Below, piece after piece: positions 41,515 through 52,242 of a stretch of 64,000 nucleotides of DNA (position 1 is the stretch's first letter; the number at the start of each line of letters is the position of its first letter). The notes beneath the pieces were generated by a model. The model ran no database searches. It was not told the origin of the DNA and saw only the letters and a list, made by a program, of their open reading frames with translations. The position numbers and the translations under genes were made by a program. The stretch is taken from the NCBI RefSeq assembly GCF_019599405.1, contig NZ_RKLQ01000001.1:992001-1056000 (forward strand), read 5' to 3'. The DNA comes from Haloarcula salinisoli (GTDB taxonomy: Archaea; Halobacteriota; Halobacteria; Halobacteriales; Haloarculaceae).

Positions 41515-43272
41515 ATGCGTAGCGCGAAAATCGTCTGCACACTCGGCCCGGCCAGCGAATCGGTCGAACAGATCGAGTCACTGGCGGAGGCCGGGATGTC
41601 CGTCGCGCGGCTGAACGCGAGCCACGGGTCGCCCGAACACCGCCGGACGATGATCGACCGCATCAAGGAGGTCGACGAGAAGGTCGACACGCCGGTGGCC
41701 TCGATGCTGGACATGCCTGGTCCGGAGGTCCGGACCGCGCCTATCGAGGCGCCAATCGAGCTCGACCAGGGGACGACCGTGCGCTTCGTCGTCGGCAACG
41801 ACGCCACACCCCAAGAGGTCGGGCTCTCACAGTCTATCGCCAGCGCGAGCCCGGGCGACCGGGTGTTGCTCGACGACGGCCGCATCGAGACCACCGTCGA
41901 GAGCGTCGACGGCGACACCGTCACTGCCCACGTAGAAAACGGCGGCACGCTGGGCGCCCGGAAAGGCGTCAACGTCCCTGGTGTCGACCTCGACCTCGCG
42001 ACGATAACGGAGAACGACCGGCGCGAAATCGAGGTCGCCGCGGAGAAGGAACCCGACTTCGTCGCCGCCTCGTTCGTCCGTGACGGCGACGCCATCTACG
42101 AGATAAACGAGGCTCTAGAGGAGAAGGGCGTCGACATCCCCATCATCGCGAAGATAGAGCGAGCGGGCGCCGTCGAGAACATCGATAGCATCATCGAGGC
42201 CGCCTACGGTATCATGGTCGCCCGTGGCGACCTCGGCGTCGAGACGCCACTCGAAGACGTCCCCATCATCCAGAAACGCATCATCCGGAAGTGCCACCAG
42301 GCCGGTGTCCCCGTCATCACGGCGACGGAGATGCTCGACTCGATGATTCACTCCCGTCGGCCGACCCGTGCGGAGGCTTCCGACGTGGCCAACGCAGTGC
42401 TCGACGGCACGGACGCCGTGATGCTCTCGGGCGAGACGGCCATCGGTGACCACCCGACCCGCGTCGTCGAGACGATGGACCGCATCGTCCGGGACGTCGA
42501 GGGCAGCGAGGAGTACGCCGAGTCCCGCGAACAGCGCATCCCCAACGCCGGTGGCACCCGGACCGACGCGCTGGCCCGGTCGGCTCGCTTCCTCGCACGC
42601 GACATCGACGCCGACGCCGTCGTCGCCGCCTCCGAATCGGGCTACACCGCGCTCAAGGCCGCAAAGTACCGTCCCTCGATTCCCATCGTCGCCTCGACGC
42701 CCAGCGACAGGGTCCGTCGCAAGCTCGCCCTCTCCTGGGGTATCATCCCCGTGACGACAGAGTACACCAACGACGGTGCCGATGCCGTCATCCAGAGCGC
42801 CGTCCAGGCCGCCCTCGACACTGAGGCCGCCGACGGTGGTGACACCGTCGTGGTCCTCTCGGGGATGATGACCGAACTGGAGGGGATGAACACCGCGAAC
42901 ATGCTGAAGGTCCACGTCGCCGCCGAGACGGTCGTCAGCGGCCGGTCGGTCGTCGACGGACTCGCGACCGGACCGGTCTATCACGTCGGCGACGGCGATA
43001 TCTCCGACGCCCCGGAGGGCGCGATTCTCGTCGTCCCGGCGGGCTTCGACGGGGAGTTCACCGGCGAGACCGAGCATATCGGCGGTATCGTCGACGCACA
43101 CGAGGGCGTCACGAGCTACGCCGCCATCGTCGCCCGCGAACTGTCGGTTCCGATGGTCTCCGACGCGACGTTGCCCGACCGCATCGAGAACGACGACATC
43201 CTCACGCTCGACGCCGAACGCGGTGTGGTCTACGAGGAAGCCGCCGGCCGGGAACAGCTCCCCGAACGGTAA
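41515..43272 (+). CDS. pyk: Pyruvate kinase with C-terminal PEP-utiliser domain
   Basis: The 585-residue enzyme converts PEP and ADP to pyruvate and ATP. Motifs are [47 protein letters not shown] and [26 protein letters not shown]. Residues 480-585 are an extra domain like the phospho-His domain of PEP-utilising enzymes. In that domain the usual TSHAAI reads TSYAAI (Tyr535), so it cannot carry phosphohistidine. It follows the KDG kinase gene and precedes glucokinase. Confidence 0.92.
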   Translation: MRSAKIVCTLGPASESVEQIESLAEAGMSVARLNASHGSPEHRRTMIDRIKEVDEKVDTPVASMLDMPGPEVRTAPIEAPIELDQGTTVRFVVGNDATPQEVGLSQSIASASPGDRVLLDDGRIETTVESVDGDTVTAHVENGGTLGARKGVNVPGVDLDLATITENDRREIEVAAEKEPDFVAASFVRDGDAIYEINEALEEKGVDIPIIAKIERAGAVENIDSIIEAAYGIMVARGDLGVETPLEDVPIIQKRIIRKCHQAGVPVITATEMLDSMIHSRRPTRAEASDVANAVLDGTDAVMLSGETAIGDHPTRVVETMDRIVRDVEGSEEYAESREQRIPNAGGTRTDALARSARFLARDIDADAVVAASESGYTALKAAKYRPSIPIVASTPSDRVRRKLALSWGIIPVTTEYTNDGADAVIQSAVQAALDTEAADGGDTVVVLSGMMTELEGMNTANMLKVHVAAETVVSGRSVVDGLATGPVYHVGDGDISDAPEGAILVVPAGFDGEFTGETEHIGGIVDAHEGVTSYAAIVARELSVPMVSDATLPDRIENDDILTLDAERGVVYEEAAGREQLPER

Positions 43273-43324
43273 GGCTACGGTGAATCTGTGCAATTAAGTA
43301 CTCAAGGAGCCACCGTCTGACCAA

Positions 43325-44296
43325 ATGGGCGCATACGCTGGGGTCGACCTCGGTGCGACGCATATCAGGGCTGTCATCGGTGACGCTGACGGGGCGGTCA
43401 TCGCCTCCCACAAGCGAGATACCCCACGCGGGCCGACTGGTATCGACGTGACCGAGGCCGTCCTCGATGCCCTTCGGGGCGCGTGCGAGGCAGCCGACGT
43501 CGCACCGTCGGAGGTCGTCGCGGCCGGTATCGGCTCGTTTGGCCCGCTGGACCTGGCCGGCGGCGCGGTGGAGAACCCCGCAAACCTCCCGGACTCCATC
43601 GACCGCATCCCGCTCGTCGGGCCTGTACAGAACCTCTTCGAGACCGACCGGGTGTACCTTCACAACGACGCCAACGCGGGGCTGATCGGCGAGCGCTACT
43701 ACGCCGACCGGAATCCCGACGACATGGTGTATCTCACCATCTCCTCGGGCATCGGGGCCGGTGTCTCGGTCGACGGGAACGTCCTGCGGGGGTGGGACGG
43801 CAACGCCGGCGAGGTCGGTCACATGACCATCGACCCACACGGCTTCATGACCTGTGGCTGTGGGCACGACGGCCACTGGGAAGCGTACTGCTCGGGCGAG
43901 AACATCCCCCGCTATGCCACCCGCCTCCACCGGGAGGACCCCGTCGAGACCGCCCTCCCTATCGACACGGAGGGCTTTACCGCGGCCGACGTCTTCGAGT
44001 ACGCCGGCGAGGACGACTTTGCGACCCACGTCCTCGACCAGATCTCACACTGGAACGCTATTGGCGTCGCCAACATGGTCCACGCCTTCGCGCCACTGGT
44101 CGTCTCCATCGGCGGGGCCGTCGCTATCAACAATCCGGACCAGATTATGGACCCCATCAGGGACCGGCTCGACGATATGGTGATGGCCAACATCCCAGAC
44201 CTCCAGCTGACGACACACGGTGACGATGTCGTGGTTCGCGGGGCGCTCGCCTCGGCACTGACCGGCGGTACCGGCGACTCGACGGCAGTGCGTTAA
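43325..44296 (+). CDS. glk: ROK family glucokinase
   Basis: The 323-residue sugar kinase has the ROK layout: GVDLGATHIRAVIGDADG for ATP binding, VYLHNDANAGLIGE with the catalytic Asp, ISSGIGAGVSVDGNVLRG and GNAGEVGHMTID, then the zinc motif CGCGHDGHWEAYCSG, where the third Cys of CxCGxxGCxE is His. It probably phosphorylates glucose. Its stop overlaps the stop of the convergent Cdc6-like gene by 4 nt. A TATA-like AATTAAGTA is 26 nt upstream. Confidence 0.85.
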   Translation: MGAYAGVDLGATHIRAVIGDADGAVIASHKRDTPRGPTGIDVTEAVLDALRGACEAADVAPSEVVAAGIGSFGPLDLAGGAVENPANLPDSIDRIPLVGPVQNLFETDRVYLHNDANAGLIGERYYADRNPDDMVYLTISSGIGAGVSVDGNVLRGWDGNAGEVGHMTIDPHGFMTCGCGHDGHWEAYCSGENIPRYATRLHREDPVETALPIDTEGFTAADVFEYAGEDDFATHVLDQISHWNAIGVANMVHAFAPLVVSIGGAVAINNPDQIMDPIRDRLDDMVMANIPDLQLTTHGDDVVVRGALASALTGGTGDSTAVR

Positions 44297-45465
44297 CCGA
44301 GGTCGTAGAGCCGACGGAACACCGTCGGTGGGAACCGCGGTTCGACCCGGCTGGGCGGTCTGCCCTGTCCGCCCTGTGTCGCAGCCTGGACGCGTTCGAC
44401 GACCCCGGCTTCTGCCATCTCGTAGAGAAATCGCTTGACGGTGCCCGGCGAGAGGTCGACGCGCTCGGACCCGCCGATGGCCGCGGTGGTCGCCGTCACC
44501 GAGGAGCGCTCCTCCTCGTCCAGATCGACCAGCTCTCGCAACACGGCCTGCCTGTTGTCCGGCAGGGCCAGAACGATACCCAGTGAGACACAGGGTATCG
44601 GTATCTCCTCGAATGCCGCCTCCACGTCGGCCCGGCTCAACTCCGACCGACCGGCCTGCTCGGCGTGGTGGGTCGCGATGAACAGCGCGGCCAGGGCGTC
44701 GTGTGCGTTCCCGTTCGCCCACTCGGCGATCTCGTCGGCGAGGTCGTGTTCGATCGCCTGCTGGGAGAGTCCGATCGACGCCCGCGTCATCAACACGTCG
44801 ACGAGCATCTGTTGCTGGTACGGGTCGACGCGGATGCACTCGGCGGTGTACTCCGCGAGTTCGGTCTCGGCCGGTCGTTTCCGGCCCATCGCCAGCCAGC
44901 TCACGTTACTGGGCAATCCCGCGAACAGGTCGACCAAGTCGCTCTCGGAAGTGCTCCGTGGTTCCCCGACGTGGTCGACGGCGACGACGACGCCGATGCG
45001 TGATCCGGCCAGCTCCTCGTGCAAGCGGGCCCGCAACGTCTCCGTTCCGATACCGTGTTCCGGAACCGACTCCTCGACCAGGGAGTCCAGTACCGCGTGG
45101 AAGAAGGCGAATTCGCTCGTCGTCTGTCTGGTGTCCAGATAGACAAAGGAGGGCGAGGTCAGCGACTGTGCCCGCGTGGTCGTATGAATAACCGTCCGTG
45201 TCTCGGTCGGCAGCCGGTTCAGTTGACTGAAAAGCGCCGTAACCACGGCGCTCTTACCGACACCGTTTGGACCGTAAAGGTACGCGTTGGCGGGAAGATT
45301 CCCATCGAAAACCGGGTCCAGGTGGTCGAGCAACCGCTCGAGCAGCGGACCCCTGTCTGCCGGCTCGTCGATGTGGGTCACCGGCGACAGCGTCTCGTAG
45401 TCCTGAACCAGGCGCGGCTCGCCGTCGTGTCGCTGCCGTCGCTTGATTCTGGCTTCTATATCCAT
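44293..45465 (-). CDS. Orc1/Cdc6-like AAA+ ATPase with altered Walker B
   Basis: The 390-residue protein has the Orc1/Cdc6 layout: Walker A GPNGVGKS (65-72), an ATPase core with the GNAHDALAALFIATHHAEQAGR sensor-II helix, and a C-terminal winged helix (VKRFLYEMAEAGVVERV). The Walker B reads VVVAVDHVGE (Asp164-His165), so the usual catalytic Glu is missing. ATP binding is possible; hydrolysis is doubtful. It is not next to an obvious origin, so it may be a DNA-binding paralogue rather than an initiator. Confidence 0.8.
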   Translation of the reverse strand: MDIEARIKRRQRHDGEPRLVQDYETLSPVTHIDEPADRGPLLERLLDHLDPVFDGNLPANAYLYGPNGVGKSAVVTALFSQLNRLPTETRTVIHTTTRAQSLTSPSFVYLDTRQTTSEFAFFHAVLDSLVEESVPEHGIGTETLRARLHEELAGSRIGVVVAVDHVGEPRSTSESDLVDLFAGLPSNVSWLAMGRKRPAETELAEYTAECIRVDPYQQQMLVDVLMTRASIGLSQQAIEHDLADEIAEWANGNAHDALAALFIATHHAEQAGRSELSRADVEAAFEEIPIPCVSLGIVLALPDNRQAVLRELVDLDEEERSSVTATTAAIGGSERVDLSPGTVKRFLYEMAEAGVVERVQAATQGGQGRPPSRVEPRFPPTVFRRLYDLG

Positions 45466-45531
45466 TGGTGCTAGAGAGCTCTCGGACTACGAGGTTCGTA
45501 CAAAAATGAAAATCCGACGTTGGCCGGACAG

Positions 45532-46623
45532 TTAGAAGACGGCGAACAGCCCTCGCGCCGTCACACCAGCCACCGACAGGATGCCGATGAGGAGCGTGCA
45601 GACGAAGATACCGAACGCGGGCGGGTCGACGTGCGTGTCGCCGTGTGCGTAGAAGACGCGCTGGCCAGCTTCGCCGACGAGCGCACCGAGGATGCCGAAG
45701 GCGCCGCCCAGGAAGAGGGCGACGAGCTGCGACGAGCCGGTCGGGTCAGCGACGAACGCGGCTGCACCGGCGGAGCCGGGCAGCGTCATGTGGTGGGTCA
45801 CCGGAATCTTCTCGACGCCCAGGTTGAGGAAGGTCAGGGACGCCGCGGAGATACCGAAGCCCAGGAACATGCTGTTCAGCGTGATGACGAGATAGCCACC
45901 GAGCAGACCGGCGACGAGGCCGATCATGGCGACGTTGCCCCACTTGTACTGGTGGGGGAGCCACGGCTCGACGGCGGGTCGCATGACTTCGCTGCCACCG
46001 TCGGCGGCGACCTCTTCGCCGTTCTCGAACGGGGTCATGTCGAAGTAACCGCTGCCGCCGGGCGAACCGAACAGCGAGTAGCCGAAGACGATGCGGTGCA
46101 GCAGGGCAGAGAAGAACACCGTAAAGGCGATGGTGTCAAAGGCCACAGCCGTGGCGACGAGGCTGCCCAGCAGCGTGTTGCTGATGGCACCGAAGATACC
46201 GAAGACACCACCGACGGCGAGGACGTCGGGGCGCGTACCGAGCGCGTAGGCGATGTCCTTACCGGGGTGGTAGCCACCGTCTTCCTGGGGTGGCATGGCG
46301 CCTTCCTTCTTTGCGGCGTAGGCGGCCGCGGCCGCACCGCCAGCGAAGGCGATGTGCGGACCGAAGACCGGACCGAAGCCGACCAGACCGGTCAGACCGG
46401 AGGCACCAAGTTCGAGGGACGAGCCCGAGGGCGCGCCCGTGACACCGAGCAGGTTCGCTGCCTCGCCGGCGATGACCGCGAAGCCGGTGAAACAGAAAGC
46501 CGGGAGTGCGCCGATAGCCGCACCGAAACAGCCACCCGCGAAGGCGGCGACGAGCCAGTAGACGAACTCCACGGCGGTTCGACCGCCCAGAGCGTCAATC
46601 TGCAGTAGTACTGGGTCCACCAT
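45532..46623 (-). CDS. Polytopic membrane protein of the glycerol operon
   Basis: The 363-residue protein has about 10 hydrophobic helices, rich in Gly and Ala (AVEFVYWLVAAFAGGCFGAAIGALPAFC, GLTGLVGFGPVFGPHIAFAGGAAAAAYAA, and others), with polar loops holding YHPGKDIAYALG and FENGEEVAADGG. It lies 3 nt after glpK, in the same orientation, so it is likely co-transcribed. A comparable membrane gene next to glpK in Haloferax is proposed to help glycerol uptake. It is not related to the GlpF aquaporin by any motif I see. Confidence 0.65.
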   Translation of the reverse strand: MVDPVLLQIDALGGRTAVEFVYWLVAAFAGGCFGAAIGALPAFCFTGFAVIAGEAANLLGVTGAPSGSSLELGASGLTGLVGFGPVFGPHIAFAGGAAAAAYAAKKEGAMPPQEDGGYHPGKDIAYALGTRPDVLAVGGVFGIFGAISNTLLGSLVATAVAFDTIAFTVFFSALLHRIVFGYSLFGSPGGSGYFDMTPFENGEEVAADGGSEVMRPAVEPWLPHQYKWGNVAMIGLVAGLLGGYLVITLNSMFLGFGISAASLTFLNLGVEKIPVTHHMTLPGSAGAAAFVADPTGSSQLVALFLGGAFGILGALVGEAGQRVFYAHGDTHVDPPAFGIFVCTLLIGILSVAGVTARGLFAVF

Positions 46624-46626
46624 GTT

Positions 46627-48159
46627 TTATTCCTCCCGTGCCCAGTCAAGGGATTTCTCGACTGCGTCGTCCCATCGGTCGTAGAGCTTGTCGACCTCTT
46701 CTGCGTCCTTCTCGGGACTGAACTCGCGGTCGATCTGCCAGTTGTCGCGCAGCTCGTCGACGGTGTCCCAGTAGCCGACGGCGAGGCCGGCGGCGTAGGC
46801 GGAACCGAGCGCCGTGGTCTCGTCGACCTCGGGTCGCGCGATGTCCGTCTGGATGATGTCGGACTGGAGCTGACAGAGGAAGTTGTTCTTGACCGCACCA
46901 CCGTCGACTCGGAGCGTCGTCGTCTCGACGCCGGAGTCGGCCTCCATCGCTTCCGCGACGTCGCGGGTCTGGTACGCGATGGATTCGAGGGTTGCACGCA
47001 CGATGTGCTCTTTGCGGGTACCACGCGTCATACCGACGATGGTACCGCGAGCGCGGCCGTCCCAGTGCGGGGCACCCAGGCCGGTGAAGGCCGGGACCAT
47101 GTAGACACCGTCGGTCGAATCGACCGAGCGGGCCAGTTCCGCGGTCTGGGCGGCGTTGTTGATCAGGTCGACGTCCTCGAGCCACTCGATAGCGGCGCCA
47201 GTGATGAAGATGGCGCCCTCGAGGGCGTACTGGACCGGCTCACCGGACATCTGGAAGCCGATGGTGGTCAGGAGGCCGTGGTCGGACTCGACGGCGTCGG
47301 TGCCGGTGTTCATCAGGTAGAACGAACCGGTCCCGTAGGTGTTCTTCGCGTCACCCTCGTCGAAACAGGTCTGGCCGAACATCGCGGCCTGCTGGTCACC
47401 CAGCGCACCTGCGACAGGCACCTCGGCGCCGAGGAAGCCGTCGGCGTCCGTGGAACCGTAGGTGTTCTCGTCCGAGGACGGTCGGACTTCCGGCACCATC
47501 GATTTGGGCACGTTGAACTCCTCGAGGAGCTCGTCGTCCCACTCCAGGTCGCGGATGTTGTACAGCATCGTCCGCGACGCGTTGGAGACGTCGGTGATGT
47601 GGTTGCCGGTGAGGTTGTAGATGACCCACGTGTCGATGGTCCCCATGAGGAGTTCGCCGTTCTCCGCTCGTGTGCGAACGTCCTCGCCGCGGGAGGCTTC
47701 CATCTTCAGCGGCTCTGCGTTGTCGAGAATCCACTCGGTCTTGGTCGCCGAGAAGTACGCGTCACATTCCAGACCCGTCTTCTCGCGGATCCACTCGACC
47801 TTGCCCTCTTCCTGAATCTCCTCGACGCGGTCCGTCGTACGACGGTCCTGCCAGACGAGCGCGTTGTGGACAGGCTTGCCGGTCTCCTTGTCCCACACGA
47901 TCGTGGTCTCACGCTGGTTCGTGATGCCGATAGCCTCGAGCTGCTCGGCGTCGAGGTCAGCTTCGTCGAGACCGGTGGTCACGACGTCTTTGGTGTTTTC
48001 CCAGATCTCCATCGGGTCGTGCTCGACCCAGCCGGGCTCCGGGTAAATCTGCTCGTGTTTCTCGTATGCGTTCGCGACGACCTGCCCGCTGTGGTCGAAT
48101 ACCATAAAGCGGGTGCCAGTCGTCCCCTGGTCTATCGCACCGACGTATGTGTCTGCCAT
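46627..48159 (-). CDS. glpK: Glycerol kinase
   Basis: The 510-residue FGGY kinase phosphorylates glycerol to glycerol 3-phosphate with ATP. Signatures are YVGAIDQGTTGTRFMVFD, TNQRETTIVWDKETGKPVHNALVWQDRRT, and ALEGAIFITGAAIEWL and WDGRARGTIVGMTRGT in the C-terminal half, all typical of GlpK. It is divergent from glpABC and followed by the membrane protein. Upstream (48186-48194, minus) lies GATAAACAA, 27 nt before the ATG. Confidence 0.95.
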   Translation of the reverse strand: MADTYVGAIDQGTTGTRFMVFDHSGQVVANAYEKHEQIYPEPGWVEHDPMEIWENTKDVVTTGLDEADLDAEQLEAIGITNQRETTIVWDKETGKPVHNALVWQDRRTTDRVEEIQEEGKVEWIREKTGLECDAYFSATKTEWILDNAEPLKMEASRGEDVRTRAENGELLMGTIDTWVIYNLTGNHITDVSNASRTMLYNIRDLEWDDELLEEFNVPKSMVPEVRPSSDENTYGSTDADGFLGAEVPVAGALGDQQAAMFGQTCFDEGDAKNTYGTGSFYLMNTGTDAVESDHGLLTTIGFQMSGEPVQYALEGAIFITGAAIEWLEDVDLINNAAQTAELARSVDSTDGVYMVPAFTGLGAPHWDGRARGTIVGMTRGTRKEHIVRATLESIAYQTRDVAEAMEADSGVETTTLRVDGGAVKNNFLCQLQSDIIQTDIARPEVDETTALGSAYAAGLAVGYWDTVDELRDNWQIDREFSPEKDAEEVDKLYDRWDDAVEKSLDWAREE

Positions 48160-49247
48160 TGTGTGTGTTCTCCGTTGGGCGGACCTTGTTTATCCAAGAC
48201 CCCGCCTTGAGAGTAAACAATATAGTGAATCATTATAAAGATTACTGCTGCTGTCGGAGAGGTAGTAAAAAATAGCAAAAACTGTGTATAAACGACTCTC
48301 GTCGCTGGTTTCGGCGGATTTGATACCCTCTAACTGAGATTATTACGAGCTTTTGTCCGCCAATTGAACTATTTCTCTACGCACGGTGGGAGCTCGGACG
48401 CGGCCGAGACGGCTGAAACGGCAGGTATTGCTGCTAAAATCGACTCACAACGCTGCGAGTGGCATAGGGCCAGTAAAATATATGATAGACCGTGTTCATC
48501 GGGAATTCGTGAACATTCTGTGGATGCTTCCCATCTATATCTCTAGTTTGTACAGTCACTGACGGTGTTTTTGAACACGTCTTCTGGGGTTACTGGCCCC
48601 AGCTCCACCAGTCATGGCCGGCCCGCGCGTGAGCGACAGCCCCAGTGACTCCAGCTGGAGGTGGCTATCTGGTCGTTTGCACCGCGAAGGCTCCGAAGCG
48701 CCGAGGACGACGGGAGTAACTACGGTCTTTCGTCCGCCATGTCGCGATTCGGCCGTTCGTACTGGGCAGTACGGCAGTCTCGGCGGTCTCGATCGCGGAC
48801 GAGCCGGTCGATTCTAGCGGTCCCTGAGTGGCAGATGAATTGGTTGTCATATTCACGCGCGTGCGTAATGAAGAACACAGAAGTTCACAGCGGCCAACAC
48901 ACGAATCGGTGCCACGACAGACGAGTAAATCGCTGGCCGACGAGGGGCATTACAGTTCCGGGTAGCGGTGGGTCGTCGATAAACAACTGTTCTATTTACT
49001 GGTGGTTGGCCGTATCGAATCAGCCAGTGTGGTTCTTTACTCACAGGGGTAGTGGCTGGTGACCGAACAGGCCCCGTCGTGAGTGGTCCGGCGTACTGTC
49101 CCTGTCTGGCCGGACTTCCGGTTCCAGCCCCAGCGCGGCTGTTCCCGTGGGCCGCAGTAACATTCATGATTACCAATAAAATTTACTGGCGGACCCCTGT
49201 TTAGCGGTAAAATAAAGTGTATGTGGTCCAAAGCCGAGGTATAACAG
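48160..49247. other. 1.09-kb divergent region between glpK and glpABC
   Basis: No convincing gene is seen; frames such as 48661-49062 are basic and unlike haloarchaeal proteins. The left end is AT-rich (48180-48360) with the glpK promoter, and the right end (49165-49220) has an AT-rich AAAATAAAG stretch that may be the glpA promoter. The long spacing leaves room for several regulatory sites or a small RNA. Confidence 0.4.
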
Positions 49248-50978
49248 ATGGGACAGACACCACACATCGCCGTCATCGGCGGCGGTTCGACCGGTATCGG
49301 CATCGCCCGTGACCTCGCTATGCGGGGTCTTGATGTCACGCTGGTCGAGCAAGGCAACCTGACACATGGAACGACCGGCCGAATGCACGGACTCCTCCAC
49401 AGTGGGGGGCGATACGCGGTTGCTGACCAGGCCAGCGCGACCGAATGTATCGAGGAGAACCGCGTCCTCCGGGACATCGCGAGTCACTGCGTCGAGATGA
49501 CCGGTGGCCTGTTCGTCAAACGACCCGAGGACTCCGAGGAGTACTTCCAGAAGAAACTCGAGGGCTGCAAGGAGTGTGGCATCCCCGCGGAGGTCATCTC
49601 CGGTGAGGAGGCCCGTGCTATGGAGCCCCACCTCGCGAAGGACATCGACAAGGCGATTACCGTCCCCGACGGCGCTATCGACCCGTTCCGGCTGGTCGTC
49701 GCCAACGCCGCCAGCGCGGAGGAACACGGCGCCCGCATCGAGACCCACTCCAAGGTGACGGACCTCATCATCGAGGACGACGAGGTCGTCGGCCTGGAAG
49801 TCGAACACGCTTCCGGCGAGGGCAAGCGCATCCACGGCAAGGAGGGCGGCACCGAGGAGATTCGCGCGGACTACGTCGTCAACGCGACCGGTGCGTGGGC
49901 CGGCCGCATCGGCGACATGGCCGGCGTCGACATCGCGGTTCGGCCCTCGAAGGGCGTGATGACCATCATGAACATCCGGCAGGTCGATACGGTGGTCAAC
50001 CGCTGCAAACCGAAAGGTGACGCCGACATCGTCGTCCCACACGAGACCACCGCCATCCTCGGGACCACCGACGAAGAGGTCGAGGACCCGGAGGACTACC
50101 CCGAGGAGGGCTGGGAGGTCGACAAGATGATCGACACCCTCAAAGAGCTCGTCCCGATGCTCGAAGAGGCCCGCACTATCCGTTCGTTCTGGGGCGTTCG
50201 CCCGCTGTACGAGCCGCCGGACGTCGGCAGCGACGACCCGACGGACATCACCCGGGACTACTTCCTGCTCGACCACGACGAGCGGGACGACCTGCAGGGG
50301 ATGACCTCCATCGTCGGCGGGAAGTTCACCACCTACCGGATGATGGGCGAGGAGATCTCCGACCACGTCTGTGCCAAGTTCGGTATCGACGCCGAGTGTC
50401 GCACCGCCGACGAGCCACTGCCGGGCAGCGAGGACTTCTCTGTACTGCGCGATTACATGGACGAATTCGGCCTGCGCTCGCCCATCGGGCGCCGGAGCGT
50501 CGAACGCCTCGGTTCACGGGCTGACGACGTGCTCAAGACCAGCGACCCGAACCCGACGGTCTGTGGCTGTGAAGGCGTCACCCGTGCGGAGGTCCAGGAC
50601 GCCATCTCACAGTCCGGCTCGGACCTCAACGCGGTCCGAATCCGGACCCGTGCGTCGATGGGGAACTGCCAGGGCGGATTCTGCTCTAGCCGACTGGCCA
50701 GCGAGCTCCACGGCGAGTACGACGAGAGCATCGCCCGGGAGGCGTGGGACGAACTGCTCCAGGAGCGCTGGAAAGGGCAACGCCACGCCCTGTGGGGCGA
50801 ACAGCTCTCACAGGCCGCGCTGAACTACGCCCTGCACTCGACCACGCAGAACCGCGACAACGACCCGGCCGACGGGGAGCCAGTCGACTTCGCCGCCTTC
50901 GACAGCGGCGTGAGTGCGAGCGACGCTTCGGGGACTGCCGACGTAGCTGCCGACGGAGGGACACGGAATGGCGATTAA
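49248..50978 (+). CDS. glpA: Anaerobic-type glycerol-3-phosphate dehydrogenase subunit A
   Basis: The 576-residue flavoprotein oxidises glycerol 3-phosphate to dihydroxyacetone phosphate. The N-terminal FAD motif is [19 protein letters not shown], followed by [29 protein letters not shown] and [14 protein letters not shown]-terminal BFD-like [2Fe-2S] domain has TVCGCEGV and [11 protein letters not shown]. Immediately before the ATG lies GGTATAACAG. It overlaps glpB by 11 nt, so the three subunits are made together. Confidence 0.95.
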   Translation: MGQTPHIAVIGGGSTGIGIARDLAMRGLDVTLVEQGNLTHGTTGRMHGLLHSGGRYAVADQASATECIEENRVLRDIASHCVEMTGGLFVKRPEDSEEYFQKKLEGCKECGIPAEVISGEEARAMEPHLAKDIDKAITVPDGAIDPFRLVVANAASAEEHGARIETHSKVTDLIIEDDEVVGLEVEHASGEGKRIHGKEGGTEEIRADYVVNATGAWAGRIGDMAGVDIAVRPSKGVMTIMNIRQVDTVVNRCKPKGDADIVVPHETTAILGTTDEEVEDPEDYPEEGWEVDKMIDTLKELVPMLEEARTIRSFWGVRPLYEPPDVGSDDPTDITRDYFLLDHDERDDLQGMTSIVGGKFTTYRMMGEEISDHVCAKFGIDAECRTADEPLPGSEDFSVLRDYMDEFGLRSPIGRRSVERLGSRADDVLKTSDPNPTVCGCEGVTRAEVQDAISQSGSDLNAVRIRTRASMGNCQGGFCSSRLASELHGEYDESIAREAWDELLQERWKGQRHALWGEQLSQAALNYALHSTTQNRDNDPADGEPVDFAAFDSGVSASDASGTADVAADGGTRNGD

Positions 50979-52242
50979 CTCCGACGTACTGGTCATCGGT
51001 GGCGGCCTCGCCGGGCTGACGAGCGCGCTCAAGGCCGCGCGCGAGGGCGCGGACGTGCGCCTGGTCTCGTATAAACAGAGCTCGCTTCGACACGCCTCCG
51101 GGCTCGTCGACCTGCTCGGATACACACCCGACGGCGAGGGGCCGGTGACCGACCCCTACGCCGCGATGGGTGACCTCCACGACGCTCACCCCTACAAGAC
51201 GGTCGGCGTCGAGACGGTCCGGGAGGCTATGGGCCTGTTCGACGACGTGACCGACTACCGGGGCGACCACACCGACACCAACGCCCTGGTGCCGACCCAC
51301 GGCGGCACGGTCAAACCCACGGCTCGCTACCCGACGGGCGCGGCGGCCGGGCTGGCGAGCGACGACCGCGACGTGTTGCTGGTGGGACTGGAATCGATGG
51401 TCGACTTCGACGCGCCACACGCCGCCGCCCACCTCGAAGCGGCGGGGGTGCCCTTCGACGTCCGCGGCGAGACGATTCGGTTCCCGGGCGACCTGCAGGC
51501 CGACGCGAAGATCACCCGGTACGCCAAGCTGCTCGACACCAACGGTGAGGTCGCGGTGCGAGGCCGCAAGAAAGGCGCCCGCGACGCGCTGGCCGAACGG
51601 GTCAACACCGTCAGGGAGAAAGAGGCACGGGTCGGCTTCCCGGCCATCCTCGGTGACGACCACACGGACGCGGTGCGGGCGGCTCTGGAGGAGAAGATCG
51701 GTGCCGACGTCTTCGAGGTCCCGATGGGGCCGCCGTCGCTGCCGGGACTCCGGCTGGAGGACCGTCTCTTCGAGGCGCTGGACGAGTCCGGCGCGAGCTT
51801 CGAGACCGGCAACCCGGTCGTGGACTTCGACGCCGATGGGGACACAATCGAGACGGTGTACATCGAGAAAAACGGCGCGAAGATCCCCAACAGTGCCGAC
51901 CAGTACGTTCTCGCGACGGGCGGGCTGGTCGGCAAGGGCATCGAGTCCGACCGCGAGAGCGTCCACGAACCCATCTTCGACTGCCACATCGAGCACGGCG
52001 AGGACCGCTACGAGTGGTTCGACGGCGACGCCTTCGGTGACCACCCCTTCGCCAGCTTCGGCGTCGAGACCGACGAGACGCTGCGGCCGCTGACGGCTTC
52101 AGATTCGGTCGAGTTCGAGAACCTGCGGGCCGCGGGGTCGGTGCTGGGCGGGTACGACTTCGCCGCAGAGAAATCCGGTAGCGGAGTGTCGATTGCGACA
52201 GGCTACGTGGCGGGCGAGAACGCAGCAGCGGAGGCACGATGA
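50968..52242 (+). CDS. glpB: Glycerol-3-phosphate dehydrogenase subunit B
   Basis: The 424-residue flavoprotein subunit begins [21 protein letters not shown], the FAD-binding Rossmann motif. [13 protein letters not shown] and [18 protein letters not shown] are conserved GlpB blocks. It links the FAD subunit A with the iron-sulphur subunit C. It overlaps glpA by 11 nt and glpC by 4 nt. Confidence 0.93.
   Translation: MAINSDVLVIGGGLAGLTSALKAAREGADVRLVSYKQSSLRHASGLVDLLGYTPDGEGPVTDPYAAMGDLHDAHPYKTVGVETVREAMGLFDDVTDYRGDHTDTNALVPTHGGTVKPTARYPTGAAAGLASDDRDVLLVGLESMVDFDAPHAAAHLEAAGVPFDVRGETIRFPGDLQADAKITRYAKLLDTNGEVAVRGRKKGARDALAERVNTVREKEARVGFPAILGDDHTDAVRAALEEKIGADVFEVPMGPPSLPGLRLEDRLFEALDESGASFETGNPVVDFDADGDTIETVYIEKNGAKIPNSADQYVLATGGLVGKGIESDRESVHEPIFDCHIEHGEDRYEWFDGDAFGDHPFASFGVETDETLRPLTASDSVEFENLRAAGSVLGGYDFAAEKSGSGVSIATGYVAGENAAAEAR

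Noticed and set aside
44200-45600. Replication origin next to the Cdc6-like gene
   Set aside because: No ORB-type repeats or AT-rich unwinding region were seen; the gene is packed between other genes.
48661-49062. A 133-codon frame between glpK and glpA
   Set aside because: Basic and Trp/Arg/Ser-rich with no motif; appears to be non-coding DNA.
49239-49250. GGTATAACAG directly before glpA as another copy of the promoter 9-mer
   Set aside because: It touches the start codon, so it cannot be a promoter for glpA; taken as chance.
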